A DNA stretch of 64,000 bases from Bacteroidia bacterium (GTDB lineage: Bacteria; Bacteroidota; Bacteroidia; AKYH767-A; OLB10). This document shows positions 36,888 to 45,470 of the stretch, piece after piece (position 1 is the stretch's first letter; every line of letters begins with the position of its first letter). Position numbers and translations under genes: made by a program. The notes beneath the pieces are model-generated. The model worked only from the letters and a program-made list of their open reading frames with translations. It was not told the DNA's origin and did no database searches. The stretch is from assembly GCA_037045145.1 (NCBI GenBank), contig JBAOIA010000011.1, positions 806,001 to 870,000 of the forward strand, in the 5' to 3' direction.

Positions 36888-36895
36888 TAGGTTTG
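36888..36895 (+). promoter_or_regulatory. Putative -7 promoter element for the response regulator gene
   Basis: TAGGTTTG matches the Bacteroidota -7 consensus TAnnTTTG and ends 22 bases before the start codon at 36918. A matching TTTG at -33 is not evident, so the call is tentative. Confidence 0.4.
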
Positions 36896-36917
36896 TATCC
36901 CATTTGACACTAAAAAA

Positions 36918-37307
36918 ATGATAACAACACCATTAAAAATATTTATTGTTGATGATGATAATCTGATGTTGGAAATGCTTCGTGACAGAATAGGTCAGCA
37001 TTCATCACACACGGTTTTAACTTTCAGCACAGGCGAAGATTGTTTGAAGCATGTTGCAGAAAATCCAGATGTTATTATTCTTGATTATTATCTGAATTCA
37101 AAAAATCCGGATGCATCTAATGGTATGGAAATTTTGAAAGCGATTAAGAAGTACAATCCAAATATTCACGTAATTTTTCTTTCAGGACAAGAACGCTATG
37201 GTGTGGCTATGCAAACTTTACAAAAGGGCGCAGAGTATTATGTCATTAAAGACAATGAGGCATTTGGTAAAATTGAAAAAATATTAAGCGGTATTACTGT
37301 AACATAA
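36918..37307 (+). CDS. Single-domain response regulator (CheY-like receiver)
   Basis: The 129-residue protein is a lone receiver domain. The acidic pocket is in IFIVDDDNLM, the phospho-acceptor aspartate in DVIILDYYLN, the conserved Ser in VIFLSGQE and the conserved Lys in YYVIKDNE. There is no output domain. Such proteins act by protein-protein contact after phosphorylation by a histidine kinase, which is not in the window. It follows the glycosyltransferase gene by 52 bases and may control polysaccharide synthesis, though it has its own -7-like element. Confidence 0.9.
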   Translation: MITTPLKIFIVDDDNLMLEMLRDRIGQHSSHTVLTFSTGEDCLKHVAENPDVIILDYYLNSKNPDASNGMEILKAIKKYNPNIHVIFLSGQERYGVAMQTLQKGAEYYVIKDNEAFGKIEKILSGITVT

Positions 37308-37355
37308 ATCCATTTTGTAAAAAATTGATATAGTTATTTTTTGAATATAGCTCAC

Positions 37356-37823
37356 CTATCGGTTATCGTCAATACACCACTCCGAATAAGAAGTTGGGGT
37401 TTCCTCCAGTTTTAAATAAACCAATTTTATTTTATCCGTAAAATAGGAAGCAAGTTGGTTCTTAAAATGCAACAACAGATTTTCACAGGTTGGTTGCACA
37501 TCTAAATAAATTATTTTTTCAAACTGCTGTGTAAGCACAGTATCAAGCAGCTTATGTGGCGAATTGTTATTGAGGACTAAGGCGTGATCAAATTTCCGGA
37601 TAATTTTTTCGTGTACAATTTCTTTCAATGCAGAAAAATCAATAACCATTCCTGCTTTGGGACTGCTGTTGTCAATGATGGGTGTACCCATTAAGGTTAC
37701 TGACAATTTGTAGGTGTGACCGTGAATATTTTTACATGGACCGTCATAACCGAACAAGGCATGAGCCATGTCAAACACAAAAATTTTTGTTACCCGAACT
37801 GTTTCATTCATCATTAATGGCAT
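37356..37823 (-). CDS. queD: 6-pyruvoyltetrahydropterin/6-carboxytetrahydropterin synthase
   Basis: About 151-155 residues, depending on which of three clustered ATGs is used (37823 or the two just downstream). Zinc-ligand histidines are in DMAHALFG and NIHGHTYKL, with the catalytic cysteine in the GPCKNIHGH segment. The C-terminal glutamate appears in LKLEETPTSY. The enzyme makes 6-carboxytetrahydropterin from dihydroneopterin triphosphate for queuosine. The start overlaps the end of paaD by about 10 bases, so it is read with the phenylacetate genes, with which it has no obvious metabolic link. Confidence 0.85.
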   Translation of the reverse strand: MPLMMNETVRVTKIFVFDMAHALFGYDGPCKNIHGHTYKLSVTLMGTPIIDNSSPKAGMVIDFSALKEIVHEKIIRKFDHALVLNNNSPHKLLDTVLTQQFEKIIYLDVQPTCENLLLHFKNQLASYFTDKIKLVYLKLEETPTSYSEWCIDDNR

Positions 37824-38323
37824 TTAAAATACTCAAACGGCTGACTGCATTCATTGCAATACCACAGTGCCTTACAAGGTGTAGAGCCAAAACGATTCAG
37901 AATTTTGGTTTCTTTACTATTGCAACGAGGACAGGTAACCGGTTTCTGTGCTGCAAATATACTATCCATTCCGGTTTCATCTTCAGGGGGTGCTATGCCG
38001 TGAGCTTTCATTTTTTCAAGCCCTTCTTTGCTTATCCATGCTGTAGTCCATGCGGGAGATAGTACGGTTTTTATTTCTGATTGAAAACCTGCACCATTTA
38101 ATACCTGTTTGATGTCTTCTGTAAAAACAGACATGGCCGGACAGCCCGAATAACTTGGCGTAATTGTAATAATAGCTTTTTCGTTTTTCCATTCAACATT
38201 GCGTACAATACCTAAATCAATAATGCTGATGACAGGAATATCCGGATCAGGAACGGTATGCAGCAAAGCCCAGATTAATGATTCTGTTGCATTGCTGCTT
38301 TCAGTATTTTTTACTGATGACAT
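37814..38323 (-). CDS. paaD: Phenylacetate epoxidase accessory protein PaaD (PaaJ)
   Basis: The 169-residue protein has the MIP18/PaaD domain (VPDPDIPVISIIDLGIVRNVE and PSYSGCPAMSVF) and a C-terminal zinc-ribbon-like segment with CPRCNS and CNECSQPFEYFKC. PaaD is an iron-sulfur maturation-type factor required for the phenylacetyl-CoA epoxidase. It is 11 bases downstream of paaC. Overlap with queD suggests a common transcript. Length and motifs are normal. Confidence 0.92.
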   Translation of the reverse strand: MSSVKNTESSNATESLIWALLHTVPDPDIPVISIIDLGIVRNVEWKNEKAIITITPSYSGCPAMSVFTEDIKQVLNGAGFQSEIKTVLSPAWTTAWISKEGLEKMKAHGIAPPEDETGMDSIFAAQKPVTCPRCNSKETKILNRFGSTPCKALWYCNECSQPFEYFKCH

Positions 38324-38334
38324 GACTGTTTATT

Positions 38335-39093
38335 CTACCATTTAGCATCAGGATAGGCTCTCTGCAAAAATTGCATTTCGCAAAGCATGATACCTAAATG
38401 CTCTGTATGAATACCATTGTAACCACCGGTAATGGTGTTGTTCGTTTCGGGAATGTTAATGTTCGCTGCGGCAAATATTTCATTTACATTTAACTGCCAC
38501 TTCGCTAATAGCGTGTCCGTAGTAAAGCTAATGCCGTTATCAACTAAAGCAGTGTCGGTATCATTCATTACAAACATATCTTGTGTAAAACGCCATAAGT
38601 TTGTGACAGCCTGTTGCACACGCTTTTTGCTTTCATCAGTTCCATTACCAAATCTGATGAGCCATTCGCTGCTATGTCGCAAATGATATTTTACTTCTTT
38701 AATTGCTTTAGCGGCAAAGCCGGAAAGCGTTTCGTCATTGCTGTTCAGCAGGGATTCGTACAGTTGCTTTGCAAAGGCTGAGTACAGAAACACCTTCATC
38801 ATAGTTTGGGCAAAGTCACCATTTTGCTGTTCCACCAACAAACAATTGTAGTATTCTCTTTCACTGCGTTTGAAGGCCAGTTCGTCAGCACTAAAATCAT
38901 CTGCTGATAATGATGATGCATATTCATAAATCATTTCAGCCTGGCCAATCATATCCAATGCCATATTAGATAAAGCAATGTCTTCTTCCAGAAAAGGACC
39001 TCTGCTGCACCATTCAGCCAAACGCTGGCCATGTATCATGTTGCTGTCTGCCAATCGCAGGCAATAGTTATATAATGCTTCTTTTGTTTTCAT
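38335..39093 (-). CDS. paaC: Phenylacetyl-CoA epoxidase structural subunit PaaC
   Basis: The 252-residue protein is a ferritin-like helical subunit: YCLRLADSNMIHGQRLAEWCSRGPFLEEDIALSNMALDMIGQ and KEVKYHLRHSSEWLIRFGNGT are characteristic PaaC segments. PaaC pairs with PaaA in the multicomponent monooxygenase that epoxidises phenylacetyl-CoA. The gene overlaps nothing and lies 2 bases after paaB. It appears complete. Confidence 0.93.
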   Translation of the reverse strand: MKTKEALYNYCLRLADSNMIHGQRLAEWCSRGPFLEEDIALSNMALDMIGQAEMIYEYASSLSADDFSADELAFKRSEREYYNCLLVEQQNGDFAQTMMKVFLYSAFAKQLYESLLNSNDETLSGFAAKAIKEVKYHLRHSSEWLIRFGNGTDESKKRVQQAVTNLWRFTQDMFVMNDTDTALVDNGISFTTDTLLAKWQLNVNEIFAAANINIPETNNTITGGYNGIHTEHLGIMLCEMQFLQRAYPDAKW

Positions 39094-39095
39094 TC

Positions 39096-39386
39096 TTACA
39101 GATTTTTTGTCCCTTGCGGCATTTTATAAAAGTTGGGTGTGCGATAAATTTTATCGTTTGCCGGATCAAAAAAATCAGCAGCATCATCAGCAGTAGTTGC
39201 AGCGATACTTTCAGTAGGAACTACCCAAATGCTGCGTCCTTCGCTTCTGCGTGTATATAAATCTCTTGCATTCTGAAGTGCCATTTTTTTATCTGCAGCA
39301 TGCAGGCTTCCCTGATGTTCAAAAGGTCCACCGTTTTTTGTCTGTATAAATACTTCCCATTGAGGAAACTGATTGTCGTTTTTCAT
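39096..39386 (-). CDS. paaB: Phenylacetyl-CoA epoxidase subunit PaaB
   Basis: The 96-residue product has the PaaB motifs QWEVFIQTKNGGPFEHQGSLHAADKKMALQNARDLYTRR and SIWVVPTESI. PaaB is a small bridging subunit of the epoxidase complex. Its start is 11 bases after the paaA stop. The C-terminal segment includes FFDPANDKIYRTPNFY, typical of the family. It appears complete. Confidence 0.92.
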   Translation of the reverse strand: MKNDNQFPQWEVFIQTKNGGPFEHQGSLHAADKKMALQNARDLYTRRSEGRSIWVVPTESIAATTADDAADFFDPANDKIYRTPNFYKMPQGTKNL

Positions 39387-39397
39387 TCTCTGATTTT

Positions 39398-40346
39398 TTA
39401 ATTTGATATGGACGAATTTTCTTTCTCTCTGTTTTTTTCAAATGCGTTTGCACAGTCACGAACCCATTTTCCTTCGTTATGAAATTGTATATGATGGCTC
39501 ATTCGCTGAAAATTGCAAGGGCCATTACCCTTTACCACACTCCAGAATTCATCCCAGTTGATGGGGCTTATTTCCCAATGCATGGTTTCTTTGTTGTACT
39601 TTAAGTTCTTATCAGGTATGGTAAGTCCGATATGATGTGCCTGTTCAACAGTTCGGTCAATAAATCGCTGACGCAGGGTGTCATTACTTTCAACTTTTAT
39701 TTTCCATTTCATTGAATCTTTTGAATGCGTAGATTCAGAGTCATGCGGACCAAACATCATCAGTGATGGTTCCCACCAACGGTTCAAGGAGTCTTGTGCC
39801 ATGTTGCGTTGTGCCGCAGTTCCATTCATCATCTTTGCCATTATTTCATAACCCTGACGCTGATGAAACCCTTCCTCTTTACAGATGCGGATCATTGCAC
39901 GCGAATAGGGCCCGTAGCTGCATTTCGCCAACATGGTTTGATTTACAATTGCTGCTCCATCAACAAGCCAGCCAATTGCACCCATGTCAGCCCAGTTTAA
40001 TGTTGGGTAATTAAAAATGCTTGAATATTTTGCTTTTCCGGAATGCAAGCATAGCTATCATCTCTGTTCTGTCAATACCAAATGTTTCGGCAGCAGAATA
40101 GAGATAAAGTCCGTGCCCGGCCTCATCCTGGATTTTTGCCAGCAGAATTTTTTTTGCACGTAATGATGGTGCTCGCAACAACCAGTTTCCCTCGGGTTGC
40201 ATACCTATAATTTCCGAGTGTGCATGTTGCGATATTTGTCTGAATAGAGTTTGTTTATATGCTTCAGGCATCCAATCACGAGGTTCTATTTTTTCACCTG
40301 CATCAATTCTTAGCTGAAACTGTTTTTCTTTTTCTTCTTCTGTCAT
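39398..40346 (-). pseudogene. paaA: Phenylacetyl-CoA epoxidase catalytic subunit PaaA, frameshifted
   Basis: The PaaA sequence is split between two frames. Residues 1-105 or so run from 40346 (MTEEEKEKQFQLRIDAGEK to TEMIAML) and include QDEAGHGLYLYSAAETFGI. The frame then breaks near 40046 and the rest continues in another frame (HSGKAKYSSIFNYPTLNWADMGAIGWLVDGAA, EEGFHQRQGYE) to 39398. Removing one base at about 40046 restores a continuous protein of about 315 residues, the normal PaaA length. PaaA carries the catalytic iron site, so the break would abolish the pathway's key step. paaB, paaC and paaD are intact, so a recent mutation or a sequencing error are both plausible. Confidence 0.88.
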
Positions 40347-40357
40347 AATTTTTTAAA

Positions 40358-41518
40358 TTATAATGTTCCTCTTCTTGCCTGTTCGGCCTCTATGCTTTCA
40401 AACAAGGCTTTAAAATTTCCTTTACCAAAAGATTTGGCTCCTTTACGTTGTATAATTTCATAGAATAATGTTGGTCTGTCTTCAACCGGTTTGGTGAATA
40501 TCTGCAACAAATAACCTTCTTCATCACGATCAACCATGATACCCCATTTTTTTAACTCTTCCAAATCTTCTTCAATAATTCCAACACGTTCTTTTACTGT
40601 ATCATAATAGCTTCCGGGTACATATAAAAACTCAACACCGCGTTTTCGCATTTCTGATATAGTATGCACAATGTCGTCAGTAGCTACAGCAATATGCTGG
40701 CATCCTGCACCTTCATAAAAATCCAGATACTCTTCTATCTGCGATTTCTTTTTACCCATGGCAGGTTCATTAATCGGAAATTTAATGTATCCATTACCAT
40801 TTGTCATTACCTTACTCATCAATGCAGTATATTCCGTAGAAATATCTTTGTCATCAAACGTAATCAGGTTATAGAATCCCATTACTTCAGCATAAAATTT
40901 ACTCCAATCATTCATTCTGCCCAACTCAACATTGCCAACCATGTGATCAATATATTTTAACCCTGTGGGTGCAGGATTGTACTCAGACTGATATTTTTCG
41001 AAGCCCGGTAAAAAAACACCGTTATAATTTTTGCGTTCAATAAACAGGTGTACCGTATCACCATAGGTGTGAATGCCCGACCTGCGTACTTCTCCGTCTT
41101 TATCTTTGATGGTTTCCGGTTGCAGATAGGGTTTAGCGCCACGTTTCACTGTTTGTTCAAATGCATCATAAGCATCGTTTACCCATAGTGCAATTACTTT
41201 AATACCGTCACCGTGTTTTTTTATGTGTTCGGCAACCGGACTTTGCGAATTGAGAGGTGTAGTTAAAACTAATTTTATTTTTCCCTGTTGCAGAGCATAC
41301 GATGCGCTGTTACGGACACCTGTTTCTAAACCTGCATAGGCAAGGTCTTGAAAGCCGAAAGCAGTTTTATAATAATGTGCTGCCTGTTTTGCATTGCCTA
41401 CATAAAACTCTACATAGTCTGTTCCCAACAGTGGAAGGAAATCCTGTGCCTGCGAAAAAATTTTTGTTGTTTCGGAGTAGTTGAAATTTTTTACTGCTGT
41501 TAAATCGTTCGTTGCCAT
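40358..41518 (-). CDS. hpd: 4-hydroxyphenylpyruvate dioxygenase
   Basis: The 386-residue enzyme has the two vicinal-oxygen-chelate halves of HPPD. Iron ligands are in YIDHMVGNVE, the GCQHIAVATDD segment, and the glutamate of YEIIQRKG; the C-terminal gate helix FGKGNFKALFESIEAEQ is present. It converts 4-hydroxyphenylpyruvate to homogentisate in tyrosine breakdown. It lies between hmgA and paaA, 11 bases before paaA, on the minus strand. It appears complete. Confidence 0.95.
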   Translation of the reverse strand: MATNDLTAVKNFNYSETTKIFSQAQDFLPLLGTDYVEFYVGNAKQAAHYYKTAFGFQDLAYAGLETGVRNSASYALQQGKIKLVLTTPLNSQSPVAEHIKKHGDGIKVIALWVNDAYDAFEQTVKRGAKPYLQPETIKDKDGEVRRSGIHTYGDTVHLFIERKNYNGVFLPGFEKYQSEYNPAPTGLKYIDHMVGNVELGRMNDWSKFYAEVMGFYNLITFDDKDISTEYTALMSKVMTNGNGYIKFPINEPAMGKKKSQIEEYLDFYEGAGCQHIAVATDDIVHTISEMRKRGVEFLYVPGSYYDTVKERVGIIEEDLEELKKWGIMVDRDEEGYLLQIFTKPVEDRPTLFYEIIQRKGAKSFGKGNFKALFESIEAEQARRGTL

Positions 41519-41533
41519 TGGTTGTTTGATTTA

Positions 41534-41597
41534 AATACCCCCGAAACTCTGCTCTCCTTGGTGGAGGTGAAAAATGAGAGAGCAGGAGTAGGGGTAT
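41534..41597. repeat. Imperfect inverted repeat between hmgA and hpd
   Basis: A segment beginning ATACCCCCGAAAC is mirrored by one ending GAGTAGGGGTAT, with GCTCTCC and GAGAGAGC arms inside, giving a long imperfect hairpin that fills the gap between hmgA and hpd. It may be an intergenic repeat element or a processing hairpin. No T tract follows it. Confidence 0.45.
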
Positions 41598-41606
41598 GTT
41601 GCTTCT

Positions 41607-42782
41607 TTATATTGCTTCAGATTCGTGCATGCGCCACGACTGATAATATTCTTCAATTTCAATTTCTGTTGCTGCCTTCGTGATTTTTACCGGATTAAAC
41701 GGATCAATCATTACTGCCAATTCATTGGTTTCTTTTTTACCTATGCTGCGTTCAATGGCGCCCGGATGCGGACCATGTGATAGACCACCCGGATGCAATG
41801 TTATTTGACCTTGTTTAATATTGTTTCTACTCATAAAATCACCATCAACATAATAAAGCAGTTCATCGCTATCCATATTGCTGTGATGGTAGGGTGCTGG
41901 TATTGCCTGTGGATGATAATCATATAATCGGGGCACAAAAGAGCATACTACAAAATTGCTCGACTGAAATTGCTGATGTATAGGCGGAGGCATGTGTATG
42001 CGTCCTGTAATGGGTTCAAAGTTGAAGATTGAAATACCATAAGGATAGAAACATCCGTCAAATCCTACTGCATCGAAAGGATGCGTTTCATAGATGTATG
42101 GATAAATCAAACCACGTTTCTTGATGTTAATCAGAAATTCGCCTCTTTCATCATGTGTCTCTAATGAATGTGGCAGCTTAAAATCTCTCTCACAGAAGGG
42201 AGAATGTTCCATAAACTGTCCGTACTGATTGCGATAGCGTGCAGGCGTTTCTATAGGAGCATGAGACTCTATGAAAAGCAACTTATTGTCGGCAGTGGTA
42301 AAATTAATTTGATAGATGATACCTCTGGGAATGATAAGGTAATCGCCATATTCAAAATCAATTGAGCCAAACATGGTTTTCAGTACACCACTTCCACGAT
42401 GGATGAATAACATCTCATCGGCATCGGCATTTTTAAAAAAATAATCTTTAGTACCTTTTGTTGGTGAGGCCAAACCTATCTGCATGGCATCATTTACAAA
42501 GAGTACTTTTCTGCTTTTAAGATAATCGTTTTCGGGAGCTACTTCAAAGCCCAGAAAACTCCTTGCCTGAAGGTTGTCTTCAACAGCTATTTCCGGTCTT
42601 ACACTGTACGGCTTGCCATGATCTTTAACCATGGTGGGTGGATTAAGGTGATATACTAAGGACGATATTCCTGAAAATCCTTCTGTACCAAAAAGTTCTT
42701 CGTGATACAGGCTGCCATTGTTTTGACGGAAAACTATGTGTCTTTTATTTGGGGTCTTACCCTGTCGTTGATAGAGTGGCAT
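41607..42782 (-). CDS. hmgA: Homogentisate 1,2-dioxygenase
   Basis: From the ATG at 42782 (MPLYQRQGKTPNKRHIVFRQ) the protein is 391 residues; an upstream start at 42800 would add six. Family motifs are RIHMPPPIHQQF and HPGGLSHGPHPGA, which include iron-binding histidines, plus DADEMLFIHRGSG in the first cupin. It opens the homogentisate ring to maleylacetoacetate. It is shorter than the human/proteobacterial type (about 430-445), as is usual for the Bacteroidota form. It precedes hpd in the same direction. Confidence 0.9.
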   Translation of the reverse strand: MPLYQRQGKTPNKRHIVFRQNNGSLYHEELFGTEGFSGISSLVYHLNPPTMVKDHGKPYSVRPEIAVEDNLQARSFLGFEVAPENDYLKSRKVLFVNDAMQIGLASPTKGTKDYFFKNADADEMLFIHRGSGVLKTMFGSIDFEYGDYLIIPRGIIYQINFTTADNKLLFIESHAPIETPARYRNQYGQFMEHSPFCERDFKLPHSLETHDERGEFLINIKKRGLIYPYIYETHPFDAVGFDGCFYPYGISIFNFEPITGRIHMPPPIHQQFQSSNFVVCSFVPRLYDYHPQAIPAPYHHSNMDSDELLYYVDGDFMSRNNIKQGQITLHPGGLSHGPHPGAIERSIGKKETNELAVMIDPFNPVKITKAATEIEIEEYYQSWRMHESEAI

Positions 42783-42902
42783 TGCAAAATATTTCTGCAA
42801 AGAGGTCGAAAATCCTCGTTTATTGATATGATATTTATCAGTATGTAGGGTGATATTTTGTTTGTAGATGGTTTTATTGAGTTTTGTTAATATTGTCTGA
42901 AT

Positions 42903-44489
42903 ATGAAAAAAAGAGAGTCTAATCAGGAATACAGATTAATAACACTGCCTAATAAAATTATTAAAGTGTTGGCTGACGGAAAATTTTCGCAGCTAAACAC
43001 TGTGGATATGGAACAACTGTTTCATGCCTTAATGTTTCAATTAGCCTATCCGCAGTCGGTGAAACAAGAAGCGTTTACTTTAAAGAAGTTGAAGCTATTA
43101 ACTGCTGCCATTAAAAACAAAACGGCTGCATTTAAACATAAATTACAGAACAGTGGATTGCCTTTTACCATTATGTCAGTGCAGTTTACACATGATTTTC
43201 TTCAATGGCTGTTGCAGCAGAAGGAACTAAAATTAAAATTTCAGCAGTTTGTAAATAAAGAAGTAGATTTAAATGAGTTGCTAAAGCTGACGTTAAACCC
43301 GGCAGAGAAATCCGAAACTACTGCAGGCCGTAGTAATGACGATTTACTCCAATCACTTGGGATTAAACAGCATGAAGTTCTCAATTTTCTTGTGAATGAA
43401 TTTTCTAAAATTTACCAACCTGAAGTAAAAGATTACTTGTTTGACAGTTTGAGTTTGCAATGTGACTTAACACCACTAAACGAATTTTTTTCATTACCCT
43501 TTAATCGTTTCACAAGGAATAAAACATTCTATCACGATGAGATTTTAAAAAAGTTTGATTATAAAACTGTTTTAGATTCTGAAATTAATGCTGCCATAAA
43601 ATTAACCGAGCCAGACAAACTTAAACTGATTAAGACAATAAAGAATGCAATGGCACTTACCAACCGCGAGACCGATACAGTTACCTATATGGATGAAAAT
43701 ACCTTACGCTATTACCAGCTTGAGCGTGGCATTTCGGTAGCAATTTATGGTATGACTTCGCAAAGGCAACTACCGTTTGAATCTTATATCGGTTATACTT
43801 TGCTTAAAAACGGATTCCCCTGTGCCTATGGTGGTGGATGGGTGTTTGGTAAACACGCATTGTTTGGGATCAATATTTTTGAATGGTTTCGGGGTGGCGA
43901 GTCGGGCATGGTGCTTTGTCAGCTGCTGCGTGTTTACAGGCAGGTTTTCGATATAGATTATTTTGAAGTGGAGCCTTATCAGTATGGACTTGATAATCCA
44001 GATGGTATTGCTTCGGGAGCATTTTGGTTTTATTATAAGTATGGCTTCTGTCCTGTTGACAAAGAGCTTAAGAAAATTGCTGAACGTGAGTTTCAGAAAA
44101 TAACAACCGATAAAAACTATCGAACACCGGAAAAAATATTATTAAGATTTACGGAAAGCAATATTGCACTTGCCTTAGAAAAAGTGAATCAAAAAACTAT
44201 TGTTGAGGTAACTTCTCTGATATCACGAATGATTAGAAAACAATTTAGAGGTAATAGAATGTATGCAGAGAAGGAGTGCATGAGCTTGTTTTTGCAAAAA
44301 TCGCAAAGGGTTGTCAATGATGCGGAATATAGTGAAGCACTTCTGGAAGTGGCATTGTTGTGCGAAGCATATAAAATTAAAGATGATGAAACAATAAATT
44401 TACTCTATACCATGGCGCAAACCAAACCTGTAAATCCTTACGACTATCAGAGCATGTTGTTGAAGTTTTTGGAAAAAGTTTCAGTGTAA
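42903..44489 (+). CDS. Conserved hypothetical protein, possible acyltransferase-like fold
   Basis: This 528-residue cytoplasmic protein has no signal peptide and no family I recognise. The N-terminal half is helical and lysine-rich. In the middle is a conserved-looking core: SYIGYTLLKNGFPCAYGGGWVFG, NIFEWFRGGESGMVLCQLLRVYRQ, FEVEPYQYGLDNPDGIASGAFWFYYKYGF. The motif order hints at a GNAT-like N-acyltransferase fold, but this is a guess. The C-terminal 130 residues are helical. It is divergent from hmgA and separated from the next gene by a bidirectional terminator. Confidence 0.6.
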   Translation: MKKRESNQEYRLITLPNKIIKVLADGKFSQLNTVDMEQLFHALMFQLAYPQSVKQEAFTLKKLKLLTAAIKNKTAAFKHKLQNSGLPFTIMSVQFTHDFLQWLLQQKELKLKFQQFVNKEVDLNELLKLTLNPAEKSETTAGRSNDDLLQSLGIKQHEVLNFLVNEFSKIYQPEVKDYLFDSLSLQCDLTPLNEFFSLPFNRFTRNKTFYHDEILKKFDYKTVLDSEINAAIKLTEPDKLKLIKTIKNAMALTNRETDTVTYMDENTLRYYQLERGISVAIYGMTSQRQLPFESYIGYTLLKNGFPCAYGGGWVFGKHALFGINIFEWFRGGESGMVLCQLLRVYRQVFDIDYFEVEPYQYGLDNPDGIASGAFWFYYKYGFCPVDKELKKIAEREFQKITTDKNYRTPEKILLRFTESNIALALEKVNQKTIVEVTSLISRMIRKQFRGNRMYAEKECMSLFLQKSQRVVNDAEYSEALLEVALLCEAYKIKDDETINLLYTMAQTKPVNPYDYQSMLLKFLEKVSV

Positions 44490-44526
44490 TTTTATTTTTT
44501 AATGATGTGCGGCAATAAACAGAAAT

Positions 44527-44561
44527 AAAAAAGCCATTGCATTTTGTACAATGGCTTTTTT
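44527..44561. terminator. Bidirectional intrinsic terminator
   Basis: A 13-base perfect stem (arms 44527-44539 and 44549-44561, core GCCATTG/CAATGGC) is flanked by A and T runs on both sides. It lies between the convergent stops at 44489 (+) and 44580 (-), so it can serve both genes. Confidence 0.9.
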
Positions 44562-44579
44562 ATCCTTGGTTAAGCTATA

Positions 44580-45344
44580 TTATCGTCTGATAACAATTCG
44601 TTTATTTACTGCCTGTCCGTTCATGTTAATTTTTAAAACATAAACACCATCAGGCAATTCAGATAGATTTAAAATAGTTTTGCCGTTGCTTTGTATAAAG
44701 TTGAAACGTTTTACTTCCTTTCCAATCATATTGATTACAGCAATTTCAATTGCTTTTCTTTCGCTGCTGCTTTCAATGTTTAAACTGCCGGTTGTAACTG
44801 TTGGATAAATATTTAAAGCACCTTGCTCAATGTTATTTAATCCTACAGGACCGTTTGAAATAGTAATGTCATCTAAGGCAACATTAAATCCAAGTGAGTC
44901 TTTAGTGTATTCAAACTTTACCTGAATGTCAGTTGTATTGAGACTTAGTGTATAAAATGTTCCTGACAATGGAACCGGATTGTAGGTTTGAATATTGTTC
45001 CAGTTAGTACCATCAGCAGTAGTGTAAATTTTAAAAGGATTAGGTTGTGTACTGCCATTGCCTTTCATAAAAAACTTTAAGTGGGTTGCATTGCTGAATG
45101 TTGGTGAAATGATTGTGGCACCTGTTATATTAAATTTATAAGATGGACAGGAGGTGGCACATGATGAGCCTGTTGTATAAAAAGTTTTACCGATAGCAGA
45201 AGTATCGTTGTTTGTAATAGTCCAACCGGAAGGTATGCTTGTTACCAACCCATCATATCCGGTAAAATCGTATGATACCAATACCTGTGAGAATACGTTA
45301 GTAGTGATTACGGCAAATGCAATTGTGAGTAGGCGTTTAATCAT
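44580..45344 (-). CDS. T9SS-sorted secreted protein with choice-of-anchor/MAM-like domain
   Basis: The 254-residue product has a signal peptide (MIKRLLTIAFAVITTNVFS), a jelly-roll-like domain of about 150 residues (SYDFTGYDGLVTSIPSGWTITNND, LKFFMKGNGSTQPNPFKIY, LGFNVALDDITISNG) and a C-terminal T9SS sorting domain (LNIYPTVTTGSLNIESSS to VNKRIVIRR). The middle is the choice-of-anchor J type common in Bacteroidota exported proteins. The role is unknown, probably binding. Confidence 0.8.
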   Translation of the reverse strand: MIKRLLTIAFAVITTNVFSQVLVSYDFTGYDGLVTSIPSGWTITNNDTSAIGKTFYTTGSSCATSCPSYKFNITGATIISPTFSNATHLKFFMKGNGSTQPNPFKIYTTADGTNWNNIQTYNPVPLSGTFYTLSLNTTDIQVKFEYTKDSLGFNVALDDITISNGPVGLNNIEQGALNIYPTVTTGSLNIESSSERKAIEIAVINMIGKEVKRFNFIQSNGKTILNLSELPDGVYVLKINMNGQAVNKRIVIRR

Positions 45345-45470
45345 GTTTTTAAATGTTTATGCAAATATAGCTATTGAAAAGTAATAAAATGCGCAAAAAA
45401 TGACTAAATCATTCAAAGGCTGCACATATTAACACTTTGTTTGGGTAAATGTTTGTTTGTATTTTACAAT

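Noticed and set aside
40011..40346. Short stand-alone 111-residue protein upstream of a 216-residue PaaA
   Set aside because: The two are adjoining halves of one PaaA sequence separated by a one-base frameshift.
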